From Anaerolineae bacterium (GTDB lineage: Bacteria; Chloroflexota; Anaerolineae; JAAYZQ01), in contig JAFGIA010000334.1 of NCBI GenBank assembly GCA_016929795.1, positions 1-45,825 of the forward strand: a stretch of 45,825 nt of DNA, read 5' to 3'. Both the position numbers and the translations under genes were made by a program. Positions within the stretch are counted from its first letter, which is position 1. Each line of letters begins with the position of its first letter. Positions 1 to 10,123 of this stretch are shown here, piece after piece. The notes under the pieces are model-generated. The model did no database searches and was not told the origin of the DNA. It saw nothing but the letters and a program-made list of their open reading frames with translations.

Positions 1-22
1 ATTCATCGGGCGCTGCTCCGTA

Positions 23-45
23 GACGGGGCACTTCATGCCCCGTC
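23..45. terminator. Perfect hairpin at left edge, possible terminator of an upstream gene
   Basis: A 9-bp perfect stem (GACGGGGCA at 23-31 with TGCCCCGTC at 37-45) closes a 5-nt loop. It is followed by GTTCG, not a real U-tract, so intrinsic termination is only possible. It lies before the yvcK promoter and probably belongs to a gene outside the window. Confidence 0.4.
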
Positions 46-103
46 GTTCGTGCGGCCACGATGTTCCTACAAACAAGGGATGCACCGTAGGGCCATGCCT
101 GTG

Positions 104-132
104 TTGACGTGCCGGGCCAGATGGGTTATAAT
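104..132 (+). promoter_or_regulatory. Sigma-70-type promoter of yvcK
   Basis: TTGACG (104-109) and TATAAT (127-132) are separated by exactly 17 bp. Initiation would fall near 138-140, leaving only about 10 nt before the ATG at 149, so the yvcK message would be almost leaderless. Confidence 0.75.
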
Positions 133-148
133 GGATGCCGAGTAGAGG

Positions 149-1162
149 ATGGTCACAAGCGGGAGAAACGAAGGAGAAAGCAAGGCCCCCAAGGTGGTGG
201 CCATCGGTGGTGGCACCGGGCTATCTGCACTGCTCCGCGGTCTGAAGGTCCACACCCCATCTATTACTGCCATCGTGACGGTGGCGGACGATGGTGGTTC
301 TTCGGGCAGGCTGCGGCGGGAGCTTGGTGTATTGCCGCCGGGTGACTTTCGCAACTGCATCGCAGCGCTGGCAGACGATGAAGCGTTGATGACCAAGCTG
401 TTCCAATACCGCTTTGGCCAGGTAAGCGATCTCAACGGGCACAGTTTTGGCAATCTGTTCATCACAGCGCTGGCGGCTGTGACGGGCAGCTTTGAGCAGG
501 CGCTGGTGGAAGCAGGGCGTGTGTTGGCGGTACAAGGGCGAATCTTGCCGTCGACACTAGAACAGGTTACGCTGGTGGCGGATGTGCGCGACGACGCGGC
601 GCGTGACGACACGCCCGGGCTGATGCGCGTGCAGGGCGAGTCGTCGATCCCCCGAGCGGGAGCGCCGATCGAGCGGGTCTTTTTGCGGCCGGAGGAGGTG
701 CGAGCGTATCCGGCGGCCGTGCGGGCGATCTTGAAAGCGGACTTGATCGTGGCAGGGCCAGGCAGCCTGTTTACGAGCGTGCTGCCCAACCTGCTGGTGC
801 GGGATATCCAGCGCGCGGTGGGTGCCTCAAGAGCGCTCAAAGTGTACGTGTGCAACGTGGCGACGCAACCAGGCGAGACGGACGGGTTCGACGTGGGCCA
901 GCACCTGCGTGCGTTGGAGCGCCACGTGGGGCCGGCACTCTTTCAGTACGTGGTGGCAAACTCGAACGTGAGCAAAGGATCGCACGACCTGGAGATGGTC
1001 GCGCTCAATTATCCAAAAGATGCCAGCTATACCGTGGTCGCCAGCGACCTGGTAGACACCGCTGTGCCCTGGCGCCACGATTCGGAACGGCTTGCCAGGG
1101 AGATCATGCATTTCTACCAGGCAGAGAGGAAACGAGCCGAGAAGAAGGAGGAAGGACGATGA
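149..1162 (+). CDS. yvcK: YvcK/CofD-family gluconeogenesis factor
   Basis: This 337-residue protein belongs to the YvcK (CofD-like) family. These cytosolic proteins bind UDP-sugars and are needed for growth on gluconeogenic carbon sources and for normal cell-wall and shape control. Seen here: an N-terminal Rossmann-type loop GGGTG at residues 20-24, the family block [11 protein letters not shown] at 46-56, PPGDFRNC at 63-70, and HSFGN at about 98-102. The ATG at 149 has purines directly against it and only about 10 nt of predicted leader; GTG codons at residues 16-17 are alternative starts but would cut close to the glycine loop. The stop overlaps the start of the CBS gene by 4 bp (ATGA), so the two are probably translationally coupled. 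Placement ahead of gap and pgk fits a role in carbon flux. Confidence 0.93.
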   Translation: MVTSGRNEGESKAPKVVAIGGGTGLSALLRGLKVHTPSITAIVTVADDGGSSGRLRRELGVLPPGDFRNCIAALADDEALMTKLFQYRFGQVSDLNGHSFGNLFITALAAVTGSFEQALVEAGRVLAVQGRILPSTLEQVTLVADVRDDAARDDTPGLMRVQGESSIPRAGAPIERVFLRPEEVRAYPAAVRAILKADLIVAGPGSLFTSVLPNLLVRDIQRAVGASRALKVYVCNVATQPGETDGFDVGQHLRALERHVGPALFQYVVANSNVSKGSHDLEMVALNYPKDASYTVVASDLVDTAVPWRHDSERLAREIMHFYQAERKRAEKKEEGR

Positions 1163-1533
1163 GAACCGCCGCCCAAGTCATGACCAAACACGTCGTGGAC
1201 ATCGAGCCCACGGCCACGGTGGCTGAAGCGATTGAAAAGATGAAGCAGTGGAACGTTTCCAGTCTGCTCGTGCAGCGTAAAAGCCAGACCGACACCTGGG
1301 GCTTTATGACCCAGACGGACATCATCGAAAAGGTAATCGCCACGGGCAATGACCCAGAGGTGGTACAGGTGCACGAGATCATGACGAAACCGGTAATCAC
1401 GGTGCCGCCGAGCTGTAGCCTGCAAGATTGTGCCGCCCTGATGGCACGTGCCGACATTCGCCGCGTGTTGGTGTTCGATGGACAGGAGATCGTGGGAATT
1501 GTCAGCAGCAGTGATATTTTTAACATGACATGA
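1159..1533 (+). CDS. CBS-domain pair protein
   Basis: This 124-residue protein consists almost entirely of two CBS domains (roughly residues 5-62 and 70-122), each with the typical VMTK or IMTKPV entry motif and the later GFMTQTDI or GIVSSSDI motif. Stand-alone CBS pairs bind adenosine nucleotides (AMP, ATP, SAM) and act as energy sensors on partner proteins; the ligand and partner here are unknown. The ATG at 1159 follows a strong GAAGGAGGAAGG ribosome site inside the end of yvcK and overlaps its stop by 4 bp, so coupling to YvcK is likely. A longer reading from 850 is rejected because it runs through yvcK in another frame. Confidence 0.88.
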   Translation: MRTAAQVMTKHVVDIEPTATVAEAIEKMKQWNVSSLLVQRKSQTDTWGFMTQTDIIEKVIATGNDPEVVQVHEIMTKPVITVPPSCSLQDCAALMARADIRRVLVFDGQEIVGIVSSSDIFNMT

Positions 1534-1566
1534 AACTCGACAGGACATGGTCCTGAGCAAAATTGA

Positions 1567-2619
<1,053 letters not shown>

Positions 2620-2663
2620 AACCAGGCCGTGGGCTAGAGCTAATACTTCAAGAGGAGAGCACT

Positions 2664-3839
2664 ATGGACAAACAGACGATCCGCGATCTGGACGTGCAAG
2701 GCCGGACAGCCCTCGTCCGTGTGGATTTCAACGTGCCGCTGCAAGAGGGTCAGGTAACCGACGACACGCGCATCCGGGCAGCCTTGCCGACGATCGAATA
2801 CCTGTTGGAGCATGGCGCCAAAGTAGTGCTGATGTCGCACCTTGGCAGGCCCAAGGACGCACCAGACCCGAGTTTCACCCTGGATCCCGTTGCCGACAAG
2901 CTGGCAGAGCTGCTGGGGCGACCGGTGATCAAGCTCAACCAGACGGTGGGACCCCAAGTCGAGGCGGCAGTGCGCCAGGCTGGGCCGGGTGACGTGATCC
3001 TGCTGGAGAACACGCGCTTTCAGCGCGAGGAGAAAAAGAACGACGACGGATTCGCGCGCGCGCTTGCGTCGCTGGGTGACGTGTATGTGAACGACGCCTT
3101 TGGCTCAGCGCACAGGGCTCACGCTTCAACCGAGGGGGTGGCCCACTACCTGCCAGCGGTGGCAGGGTTCCTGATGGAGAAGGAGTTGAACTTTCTCGGC
3201 AAGGCGCTGGCCGAGCCGCGTCGCCCGTTCATTGCCATCCTGGGCGGGGCCAAGATCTCGGACAAGATCGGCGTAATCGAGAACCTGCTTGGGCAGGTGG
3301 ACGCGCTCCTGATCGGCGGCGGCATGGCCAATACCTTTTTGAAGGCCGATGGATATGACGTGGGCGAGTCGCTGGTGGAGGATGAGAGCCTCGACACAGC
3401 GCGGGCGCTGATAGAGAAGGCCGGCGGCAAGCTGGTGGTGCCCGTGGACGTGGTGGTCGCAGATCGGTTCGCCGAGGACGCATTCTCGCAGGTGGTACCA
3501 GCCGGCAGCGTGCCGCGCAATTGGCGCATCCTGGACATCGGGCCGCGGACGCTAGAGTTGTTCCGCGAGCGGCTGGAAGGCGCCAGGACGGTGGTGTGGA
3601 ACGGCCCGATGGGCGTGTTCGAGTTCGCCAAGTTCGCACAAGGGACAGAGGCAGTGGCACGCATCCTGGCCCACTTGGCCGACGCGACGACGATCATTGG
3701 CGGGGGCGACTCGGCGGCGGCGGTCCAGCGTGCCGGGCTGGCCAACCAGATGACGCACATTTCGACAGGCGGTGGCGCGAGCCTCGAGTTCCTCGAAGGC
3801 AAGACACTGCCGGGCGTGGCGGCACTGGCGGATCGATAG
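2664..3839 (+). CDS. pgk: Phosphoglycerate kinase
   Basis: This 391-residue monomeric kinase makes ATP and 3-phosphoglycerate from 1,3-bisphosphoglycerate. The N-terminal family signature RVDFNVP is at residues 19-25, SHLGRP at 58-63 and GGAKISDK at 194-201; the nucleotide loop GGGDSAAA is near residue 350. The ATG at 2664 follows AGAGGAGAG at good spacing. The frame stays open 41 codons upstream into the end of gap, but that stretch is not pgk-like. It is probably transcribed with gap and followed by the hairpin at 3879-3908. Confidence 0.97.
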   Translation: MDKQTIRDLDVQGRTALVRVDFNVPLQEGQVTDDTRIRAALPTIEYLLEHGAKVVLMSHLGRPKDAPDPSFTLDPVADKLAELLGRPVIKLNQTVGPQVEAAVRQAGPGDVILLENTRFQREEKKNDDGFARALASLGDVYVNDAFGSAHRAHASTEGVAHYLPAVAGFLMEKELNFLGKALAEPRRPFIAILGGAKISDKIGVIENLLGQVDALLIGGGMANTFLKADGYDVGESLVEDESLDTARALIEKAGGKLVVPVDVVVADRFAEDAFSQVVPAGSVPRNWRILDIGPRTLELFRERLEGARTVVWNGPMGVFEFAKFAQGTEAVARILAHLADATTIIGGGDSAAAVQRAGLANQMTHISTGGGASLEFLEGKTLPGVAALADR

Positions 3840-3878
3840 CAGCGCCGCGGAAAGAACGATCCCTCGAACCAGGTTACA

Positions 3879-3908
3879 GGCCCGCTTGCCGGCCCCGGCA
3901 GGCGGGCC
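3879..3908 (+). terminator. Long GC-rich hairpin after pgk
   Basis: GGCCCGCTTGCCG (3879-3891) pairs with CGGCAGGCGGGCC (3896-3908) over 13 bp with one G-U wobble and a 4-nt loop. Only two T residues follow, so it may terminate weakly, protect the 3' end, or attenuate read-through into the methyltransferase/CoA-transferase genes. The rest of 3840-4013 holds no recognised gene. Confidence 0.5.
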
Positions 3909-4013
3909 TTGCCGATGGAAGAACTGGCAGCCAGACTGGCTGTCACCGGCCTGGTGTAGGGCGCGATCCGGAAGAGGAGCTACCATCCGGGTGAGCCAGT
4001 TTATCTGCGACAG

Positions 4014-4895
4014 GTGATGGGGTTGGACAAGCCCAGGCATCATCGCGAGGGGCAGGGCGTGCCACGGCCTGGAGCGAGCACGCGCCGCATCGGAGAGGTC
4101 ACGCGGGGAAAGACGGCACCCAATCGGCTGCGCCGCGTCGACGCGTTCGTCCTCGGCTACGACAGGGAGCTACTGCGGCGTGCCGGCCCCTTCCAGCATG
4201 CCTTTTTCGTCGACCTGGGGTACGGTTGGGAGCCGGTGACGACGCTGCAGAGCGCCGAGCGGCTGCGCGAGGTGAACCCGGAGCTGCCCGTGCTGGGAGT
4301 AGAGATCGATCCAGAGCGGGTGGCAGCGGCGCAGCCGTATGCCGGCGAGCGCACCTTCTTCCGTCTGGGGGGGTTCAACCTGCCGCTTGGCACATGGCCC
4401 GACGGCACCCCAGAGACGGTGCGCCTGGTACGCGCGTTCAATGTGCTGCGCCAATACGACGCGGCGGCGGTGGGGGGTGCCTATGCACTGTTGATGCGCG
4501 ACCTCCTGCCCGGCGGACTGCTGATCGAGGGCACGTCGAATCCACACGGCAGCATCTGGGTGGCGAACGTGGCACGCAGGCTGGAGGGTGGTGAAGCCGC
4601 GTGGAAGGTGGAGGCGCTGGTGTTCAGTACAAACTTTCGGGACGGGTTCGACCCTGGGCAGTTCCAGTCGGTGCTGCCCAAGAACCTGATCCACAGAGTG
4701 GTGCCGGGCGAGCCGATCTATGCCTTTTTTCAAGAGTGGAAGAGGGCGGCGCTGGAGACAAGTGCCGAACGGGCGTGGGGACCGCGGCGGTGGTTCGTGG
4801 CAGCGGCCGAGCGGCTGGCGGCACACGGATTCAAGATCGACGTGCGGCGGCGGTGGATAAAGAAGGGGTGGCTGATCTGGCGAGCGCCAGGGTAA
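4014..4895 (+). CDS. SAM-dependent methyltransferase-like protein
   Basis: The 293-residue product has a class I (Rossmann) methyltransferase layout: motif I-like VDLGYGWEP at residues 66-74 and an acidic second-strand end GVEIDPERV at 95-103, then a long C-terminal part. A block around 140 (RAFNVLRQY) looks conserved, but no substrate-defining motif is recognised, so the substrate is unknown. Start is uncertain: GTG 4014 and ATG 4017 lack a good ribosome site, and an in-frame GTG at residue 16 has GAGGGG just ahead. The N-terminal ~35 residues are basic and probably disordered. It ends 17 bp before the CoA-transferase alpha subunit, so the three genes may be one unit. Confidence 0.7.
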   Translation: MMGLDKPRHHREGQGVPRPGASTRRIGEVTRGKTAPNRLRRVDAFVLGYDRELLRRAGPFQHAFFVDLGYGWEPVTTLQSAERLREVNPELPVLGVEIDPERVAAAQPYAGERTFFRLGGFNLPLGTWPDGTPETVRLVRAFNVLRQYDAAAVGGAYALLMRDLLPGGLLIEGTSNPHGSIWVANVARRLEGGEAAWKVEALVFSTNFRDGFDPGQFQSVLPKNLIHRVVPGEPIYAFFQEWKRAALETSAERAWGPRRWFVAAAERLAAHGFKIDVRRRWIKKGWLIWRAPG

Positions 4896-4912
4896 CAGGA
4901 GGAGCAGTGTGC

Positions 4913-5923
4913 ATGGAGATCATCCAGGAGGGCCAGGGGGAGCTGATCGGGTGGCACGATCCGGACGAGCACCGGCAGTGGGTGCGCGAGCACAAGGCAC
5001 GGACGCTGTGCGACAAGCGAATGACGGTGGCAGAGGCGGTGGGGCGGTTCGTGCACGATGGCGATTTCCTGGCGATTGGGGGATTCGGGCATGTGCGAGT
5101 GCCGATGGCGCTGGTGTACGAGATCATCCGCCAGGGGCGGCGAGGGCTGACGATGGCGGGCAAGACGGCGGTGCACGACATCGACGTGCTGATCGGGGCA
5201 GGGTGTGTGAGTCGCGTCGAGGCGGCGTATTCATTTGGGCACGAGATGCGCGGACTGTCGCCTGCGGGGCGCAGGGCGGTGGAATCGGGGCGGTGCAAGG
5301 TGGTGGCAGAGACGTCGAACGCCGGGTATCAATGGCGCTTCCTGGCGGCCGCGATGGGCATCCCCTTTATCCCGGCGCGCAACCTGCTCGGCAGCGAGAC
5401 GCTGGCAAAAAGCTCGGCCAAGGTGGCGCGCGACCCGTGGAGCGGCAAGCCGGTGTGCCTGCTGCCGGCATGTTACCCCGATGTGGCGCTGTTTCACGTG
5501 CCACGCTGCGACCCGTACGGCAATGCCCAGATCGACGGCATCCTGGTGGAGGATTTTGAGCTGGCGCGCGCGGCAAGGCGCGTGGTGGTGACGGCCGAAG
5601 AGATCGTCGAAGAGGAGGCAATCCGCGCCAGGCCACACAGGACGGCGATCCCGTTTTTCCTGGTGGACGCAGTATGCCACGTACCGTATGGCGCCCATCC
5701 GTGCCAGATGCCGGGGCTCTATTTTTTCGACGAAGCACACATCGCCGAGTGGCTCGATCGGTCGGCGACAGAGGAAGGGACAAGGGAGTATCTGGAGGAG
5801 TATGTGCTGAGGGTGGCCGATTTCGAGGGCTACCTGGCGCGGATCGGCGGAGTGGAGCGGATGGGAGCCTTGCAGCGGGTGGAGCAGTACCCCTGGGTGC
5901 TGCGGCGAGAGGAGCAGAAATGA
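4913..5923 (+). CDS. Class I CoA-transferase, subunit alpha (glutaconate CoA-transferase/IpdA-like)
   Basis: This 336-residue protein is an alpha subunit of the two-gene family I CoA-transferases, which move CoA between acyl groups; relatives also include the steroid-ring hydrolase IpdAB. The glycine-rich family entry IGGFGHVRVP is at residues 55-64 after the usual TVAEAV helix. The ATG at 4913 is chosen because AGGAGGAG (4897-4904) is 8 nt upstream; a GTG at 4907 is in frame but too close. The frame is open upstream through the preceding gene, which is out-of-frame noise. The stop overlaps the beta-subunit start (ATGA). The acyl substrate cannot be read from sequence and no beta-oxidation genes are nearby to hint at it. 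Confidence 0.87.
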   Translation: MEIIQEGQGELIGWHDPDEHRQWVREHKARTLCDKRMTVAEAVGRFVHDGDFLAIGGFGHVRVPMALVYEIIRQGRRGLTMAGKTAVHDIDVLIGAGCVSRVEAAYSFGHEMRGLSPAGRRAVESGRCKVVAETSNAGYQWRFLAAAMGIPFIPARNLLGSETLAKSSAKVARDPWSGKPVCLLPACYPDVALFHVPRCDPYGNAQIDGILVEDFELARAARRVVVTAEEIVEEEAIRARPHRTAIPFFLVDAVCHVPYGAHPCQMPGLYFFDEAHIAEWLDRSATEEGTREYLEEYVLRVADFEGYLARIGGVERMGALQRVEQYPWVLRREEQK

Positions 5924-6699
5924 CGCGTGTGCACACCGATGAATACACCCAGACAGAGCTGTTAGCGTGCGTGGCGGCGCACCTGCTGGAGGATGGGACG
6001 AGCGTGTTCGTGGGCACCGGCCTGCCAATGATCGCGGCGATCCTGGCCCAGCGCACGCACGCGCCCAACCTGCTGATTATTTTCGAGGCGGGGGGCATGG
6101 GACCGCAGGTGCCGTCGCTGCCGATCTCGGTGGGCGACTCGCGCACGTTTCACCGGGCGGTGGCGGCCTCGTCGATGCACGACGTGATGAGCCTGCTACA
6201 GAATGGGTACGTGGATTATGGCTTCCTGGGGGCGGCGGCGATTGACGCGCACGGGAATGTGAACACGACAGTGATCGGGGATTGGGAAAGGCCAAAGGTG
6301 CGGCTGCCGGGGAGCGGGGGCGCGAACGATATCGGATCGCTTTGCTGGCGGACGATCGTGATGATGAACCAGGACAAGCGGCGGTTCGTGGAGCAGCTTG
6401 ACTTTTTGACGACGCCGGGCTACCTGACCGGGCCAGGGGCGCGGGAGGCGGCGGGGTTGCCGCTGGAGAGTGGGCCATACCGGGTGGTAACACAGTTGGG
6501 AGTGTACGATTTCGAGGAGGAGACCAAGCGGCTGCGGCTGGTGGCGTGCCACCCGGGAGTGACGGTGCACGAGGTGCAGGCGAACTCGGGATTCGAGATC
6601 GTGATTCCGGACGAGGTGGGGGTGACAGAGGCGCCCACGGCGGAGGAGCGACAGCGGCTGAGGGAGATCGACCCGGAGCGGATTGTGCTGGGACGGTAG
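5920..6699 (+). CDS. Class I CoA-transferase, subunit beta (glutaconate CoA-transferase/IpdB-like)
   Basis: This 259-residue partner of the preceding subunit starts at ATG 5920, overlapping its stop by 4 bp, which fits equimolar synthesis of a heteromer. The stretch LLIIFEAGG places Glu56 where family I CoA-transferases carry the catalytic glutamate that forms the acyl-CoA thioester (near residue 54 in glutaconate CoA-transferase, from memory). That favours a true transferase over an IpdB-like hydrolase, but the assignment needs an alignment. Other family-like blocks are GGANDIGS and a C-terminal HPGVTVHEVQANSGFE. It ends 8 bp from the convergent TPR gene with no visible terminator between them. 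Confidence 0.87.
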   Translation: MTRVHTDEYTQTELLACVAAHLLEDGTSVFVGTGLPMIAAILAQRTHAPNLLIIFEAGGMGPQVPSLPISVGDSRTFHRAVAASSMHDVMSLLQNGYVDYGFLGAAAIDAHGNVNTTVIGDWERPKVRLPGSGGANDIGSLCWRTIVMMNQDKRRFVEQLDFLTTPGYLTGPGAREAAGLPLESGPYRVVTQLGVYDFEEETKRLRLVACHPGVTVHEVQANSGFEIVIPDEVGVTEAPTAEERQRLREIDPERIVLGR

Positions 6700-6707
6700 T
6701 CTGAATT

Positions 6708-9700
6708 TCAGCAGCTAGCCACTTGCTCCCACGCGCTTTGGAGCCAGGCGAGGACCTGCCCGGCCTGGGTGGAGGCGGCCAGATCGGGATGCTCGGCGAG
6801 GGCCTGCTGCAGGTCGTCTCGGGCGATAAAGAGCCACCCCCGGCGCCGGAGGCGATCCCGGGACTCGACCTCGGCGAGGATGCGGCGATAGCTCTCGACC
6901 CCATTTTTGATCTCGCCGTTGCATAACTGGACGAGGGCCCAGTCGAACTGGCTGGCGGGTTCCAATGGGCCCTCAGCCATCATCGCTTCGAGTGAGCGAG
7001 CCGCGGCTGGATAGTCGCCGACCCTGTAGTAGCACCAACTGAGCAAGGCATGATCGACGGCGGCGGGAGCGGACTCGCCAACCATGTCATCGATCACCTG
7101 GCGGTGGATATCGAGCGCCTGCTTTTTCTCGCCCATTAGCTCAAGGGCGTTGGCCAACCCTTTGCGCGCCCACAGGTCGTCAGGCGCCAGCTCGCAGGCG
7201 CGGATGTAGGCATCGCGGGCCTCCTGGGCGTGCGAGGAACCGAGGTTTTCGAGCGCCCAGCCCAGGGTCATCCAGGCCGAGGCGTCGCTGGCGTCGAGAG
7301 AGAGGGCGCGCTGCACCAGGTCGACGGCGCCGGCAAAATCGGCGACCTCACACAGCACGTCGCCCTTGTGATGTAGAAGGGACGGGTTCTCCGGAGCCAC
7401 TCGCAGTGCCTCATCGAGCGTTTCCAAAACCAGGGCGTACTCTTCACAGGCGGCAAGAGCCCAGGTGCGCCCCTCGAGCGCGTGCACCTGCTGCTCGACG
7501 TCACCCTGCGCCTCCGCCAGGCGGGCAGCCTTTTCATAGTCGGCGCGGGCCTCTACAAAATGGTTCAGGAAATAACGAGCGAACGCGCGCGCATTATAAG
7601 CCGAAGGCAGATCGGGCTCGATCTTGATCACCCGGTCAAACTCGGCCAGGGCATTGGCATATTCGCCTAGGTCAGCGTGCACCCAACCACGCCCCCAATA
7701 GCCGTCCGTCTGGTCGGCGCGCAGCTCGACGACCTGGTCATAGTCGAGCAGCGCCTGCTCGTAGCGCTGCAGCGCGACATAGACCGCGGCACGCGCCAGG
7801 TAGGGCGCAGGATCGTCGGGCATCAGATCAGCCCACGTGTCATAGAACTCGATCGCCTGCTGGTAATCGGCCATCGCCTCTTCAGCGTGGCGCGCTTCCT
7901 TTTTCTGTTGTGCCCAGATCTCATACACCTCACCGATGGCCGAATAGGCGTCGGGAAAGGCCGGATCGGCGGCAATTGCGAGCCGGTACATATCGGCTGC
8001 TTGTTCCAGGTTGCCCTGTGCACCGGCCGCGAGGCCACAGCGGTAGTATCCCATGCTCTTGTCAGACATCAGTTCGGTGGCGCGCGTGTAGGCACCAAGA
8101 GCCTGGTCGAACTGCTCCAGGCCCAGATGTACGTCGCCGCAGGACAGCCAGCCATCGGAAATGTCGGGCTCCAACTCGACGAGGTGGTGGTAAGCGTCCA
8201 ACGCTTTGGAATATTGCTCCTGGGCCTCGTACACCTTGCCCAGGCTGTACCAGGCATCGAGATTCTCGGGATCCAACTGCAAGGCTTGGGCAAACATCTC
8301 TTCCGCCCGTCCATAGTCGGCCCGCATCGCGTACGCGGTGCCGCTCTTCCAATAACCCAAGCTGTCGCCGGCCATCCGCTCGGTTGCTTGCGCATAGGCC
8401 TCGATCGCCTGATCATAGTGCTCAAAGTGGAGATGCGCGTCGCCACACAGCAGCCAGCCATCGGGGGCATCGGGCGCCAGATCGATCACGTGTTGGTACG
8501 CTTCGAGCGCCTCCTGGTAATGCCCCAGGGCGAGGTGTACGTTGCCGCAGCCCAGCCAGCCATCCAATTGATCGGGCAGCAGATCGAGGACACGACGGTA
8601 GGCATCCAACGCAGCGGGATATTCTTCCTGGATCTCGTGCATACGGCCCAGGTTATACCAGGCGTCGGCATTCTCAGGGCTCGACTCGACGGCGTGCATG
8701 AGCACGTCGCGCGCGCGCTCATAGTCGCCCTGCATGATATAGACATGGGCGATCTTGGCAGAGCCCACGCTCTTGTCGGGCATCAGCTCGGTCGCGCGTG
8801 TATACGCTTCGATGGCTTGATCGTACTGTCCCATGACCCGGTGCATGTGCCCGCAGCGCAGCCAGGCGTCGGGAACGTCGGGCGCCAGCTCGACCACGCG
8901 CCGGCACGCAGCCAACGCTTGCTCATTCCGGCCCTGGCTTTCACACAGGATGCTCAGGAAATGGTGTGCGTCGACATCGATCGGGTCGAGCTCCACGGCG
9001 CGGCCCAACATCTCGAATGCCGGCTCGTGGTTTCCCTGCAGGGCATGAACGAGCCCACACTGGCGATAGCCGACGCTCTCATCGGGCAAAAGCTCGACGA
9101 CGCGCCCGTACGCTTCCAAGGCCTCATCGGCCTGATCGAGATTAAGGTGCGCGTCGCCGACGTCCAACCAGACAGCGGGATTCTCTGGCATCAGCTCGGC
9201 GACATGGCCATAAGCATCCAGGGCCTCGTCGTACCGCTCCTGGGCCTCGTGCACGCGGCCCAGGATGTGCCACGCTTCAGCGTCCTCGGGGTCGAGATCC
9301 AGCGCATGGGCGAGCGTCTCCTGGGCACGCTCATAGTTGCCCTGCAATGCATAGACAGTGGCGATCCTGCAGTAAACCACGCCCTCGCCAGGCGCCAGCT
9401 CAATGGCGCGCGTGTATGCTTCGATGGCTTGATCGTACTGCTCCACGGCAGTGTGCACATCGCCACAGCGCAGCCAGGCCCCGGGAAGATCAGGCGCCAT
9501 CCCGACCACACGCCGGCACGCAGCCAGCGCCTCCTCGTAGCGCCCCTCGTTTTCGTAGAGGAGGCCCAGGAAATGGTGCGCGTCGGCGTCGGTGGGGTCG
9601 AGCTCCACGGCGCGGCCCAACATCTCGAACGCCGATTCGAGGTTGCCCTGCATCGCATAGACGACGGCACACTGGCGATAGCCGATGCTCGCGCCAGGCA

Positions 9701-10043
9701 GCAGCTCGACGACGCGCTGGTACGCTTCCAAGGCCTGATCGGCCTGATCGAGATTAAGGTGGGCGTCGCCGCACCCGAGCCAGGCGTCGGGAAGGTCGGG
9801 CGCCAGCTCTGCAGCGCGGCTGTACGCGGCGAGCGCCTCGGCGTGTTGTTCCAGGGCGGCATAGATGTCTGCATAGTCGATCCAAGCCTGGACGTTCTTT
9901 GGATCGAGACGCAGGACGTGTGTGAAGGCTTCTTGGGCCTCTGCCACACGGCCATCCTCCCAGGCAACCGTAGCACGCACCCTCCACTCTTCTACGTCTC
10001 GTGCACGCGGATTGTCGCTTTTTCTGTCTCCCGATCGTCTCAT
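6708..10043 (-). CDS. Giant tetratricopeptide-repeat protein of the CHAT operon
   Basis: The 1111-residue protein is built almost wholly of about 30 TPR units of 34 residues with the usual W-LG-Y/A-P pattern; no signal peptide, transmembrane segment or enzymatic domain is seen. TPR solenoids are protein-binding scaffolds. Repeats near the N-terminus form a higher-order unit: six TPRs (204 residues) starting at Trp88 are repeated from residue 292, and the duplication is still visible in DNA as two 612-bp blocks (9782-9171 and 9170-8559). The ATG at 10043 follows AGGGAG at about 7 nt. It is third in the CHAT-CHAT-TPR series, 80 bp after the second CHAT gene. Separate TPR and CHAT genes mirror the fused TPR-CHAT proteins known elsewhere, so binding and control of the CHAT proteases is the likely role (inference). 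Confidence 0.92.
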   Translation of the reverse strand: MRRSGDRKSDNPRARDVEEWRVRATVAWEDGRVAEAQEAFTHVLRLDPKNVQAWIDYADIYAALEQHAEALAAYSRAAELAPDLPDAWLGCGDAHLNLDQADQALEAYQRVVELLPGASIGYRQCAVVYAMQGNLESAFEMLGRAVELDPTDADAHHFLGLLYENEGRYEEALAACRRVVGMAPDLPGAWLRCGDVHTAVEQYDQAIEAYTRAIELAPGEGVVYCRIATVYALQGNYERAQETLAHALDLDPEDAEAWHILGRVHEAQERYDEALDAYGHVAELMPENPAVWLDVGDAHLNLDQADEALEAYGRVVELLPDESVGYRQCGLVHALQGNHEPAFEMLGRAVELDPIDVDAHHFLSILCESQGRNEQALAACRRVVELAPDVPDAWLRCGHMHRVMGQYDQAIEAYTRATELMPDKSVGSAKIAHVYIMQGDYERARDVLMHAVESSPENADAWYNLGRMHEIQEEYPAALDAYRRVLDLLPDQLDGWLGCGNVHLALGHYQEALEAYQHVIDLAPDAPDGWLLCGDAHLHFEHYDQAIEAYAQATERMAGDSLGYWKSGTAYAMRADYGRAEEMFAQALQLDPENLDAWYSLGKVYEAQEQYSKALDAYHHLVELEPDISDGWLSCGDVHLGLEQFDQALGAYTRATELMSDKSMGYYRCGLAAGAQGNLEQAADMYRLAIAADPAFPDAYSAIGEVYEIWAQQKKEARHAEEAMADYQQAIEFYDTWADLMPDDPAPYLARAAVYVALQRYEQALLDYDQVVELRADQTDGYWGRGWVHADLGEYANALAEFDRVIKIEPDLPSAYNARAFARYFLNHFVEARADYEKAARLAEAQGDVEQQVHALEGRTWALAACEEYALVLETLDEALRVAPENPSLLHHKGDVLCEVADFAGAVDLVQRALSLDASDASAWMTLGWALENLGSSHAQEARDAYIRACELAPDDLWARKGLANALELMGEKKQALDIHRQVIDDMVGESAPAAVDHALLSWCYYRVGDYPAAARSLEAMMAEGPLEPASQFDWALVQLCNGEIKNGVESYRRILAEVESRDRLRRRGWLFIARDDLQQALAEHPDLAASTQAGQVLAWLQSAWEQVASC
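8559..9782 (-). repeat. 612-bp tandem duplication inside the TPR gene
   Basis: Codons 88-291 and 292-495 encode two six-TPR blocks that align unit by unit: for example GDAHLNLDQADQALEAY is matched by GDAHLNLDQADEALEAY 204 residues later. DNA around 9132 and 9744 is nearly the same over more than 25 bp, 612 bp apart. This indicates recent in-frame segmental duplication, beyond ordinary TPR similarity. Confidence 0.85.
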
Positions 10044-10123
10044 GAGTCATCTCCCTGTGCACCGGTGCCCAACGCCAACATGGTTGCTGCTTCCTGCCAG
10101 TATGGGCTGAGCGTATCCTGATG

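Noticed and set aside
7677..10121. A long plus-strand open frame of 814 codons opposite the TPR gene
   Set aside because: It is the antisense shadow of regular TPR codons; no ribosome site, promoter or recognisable domain.
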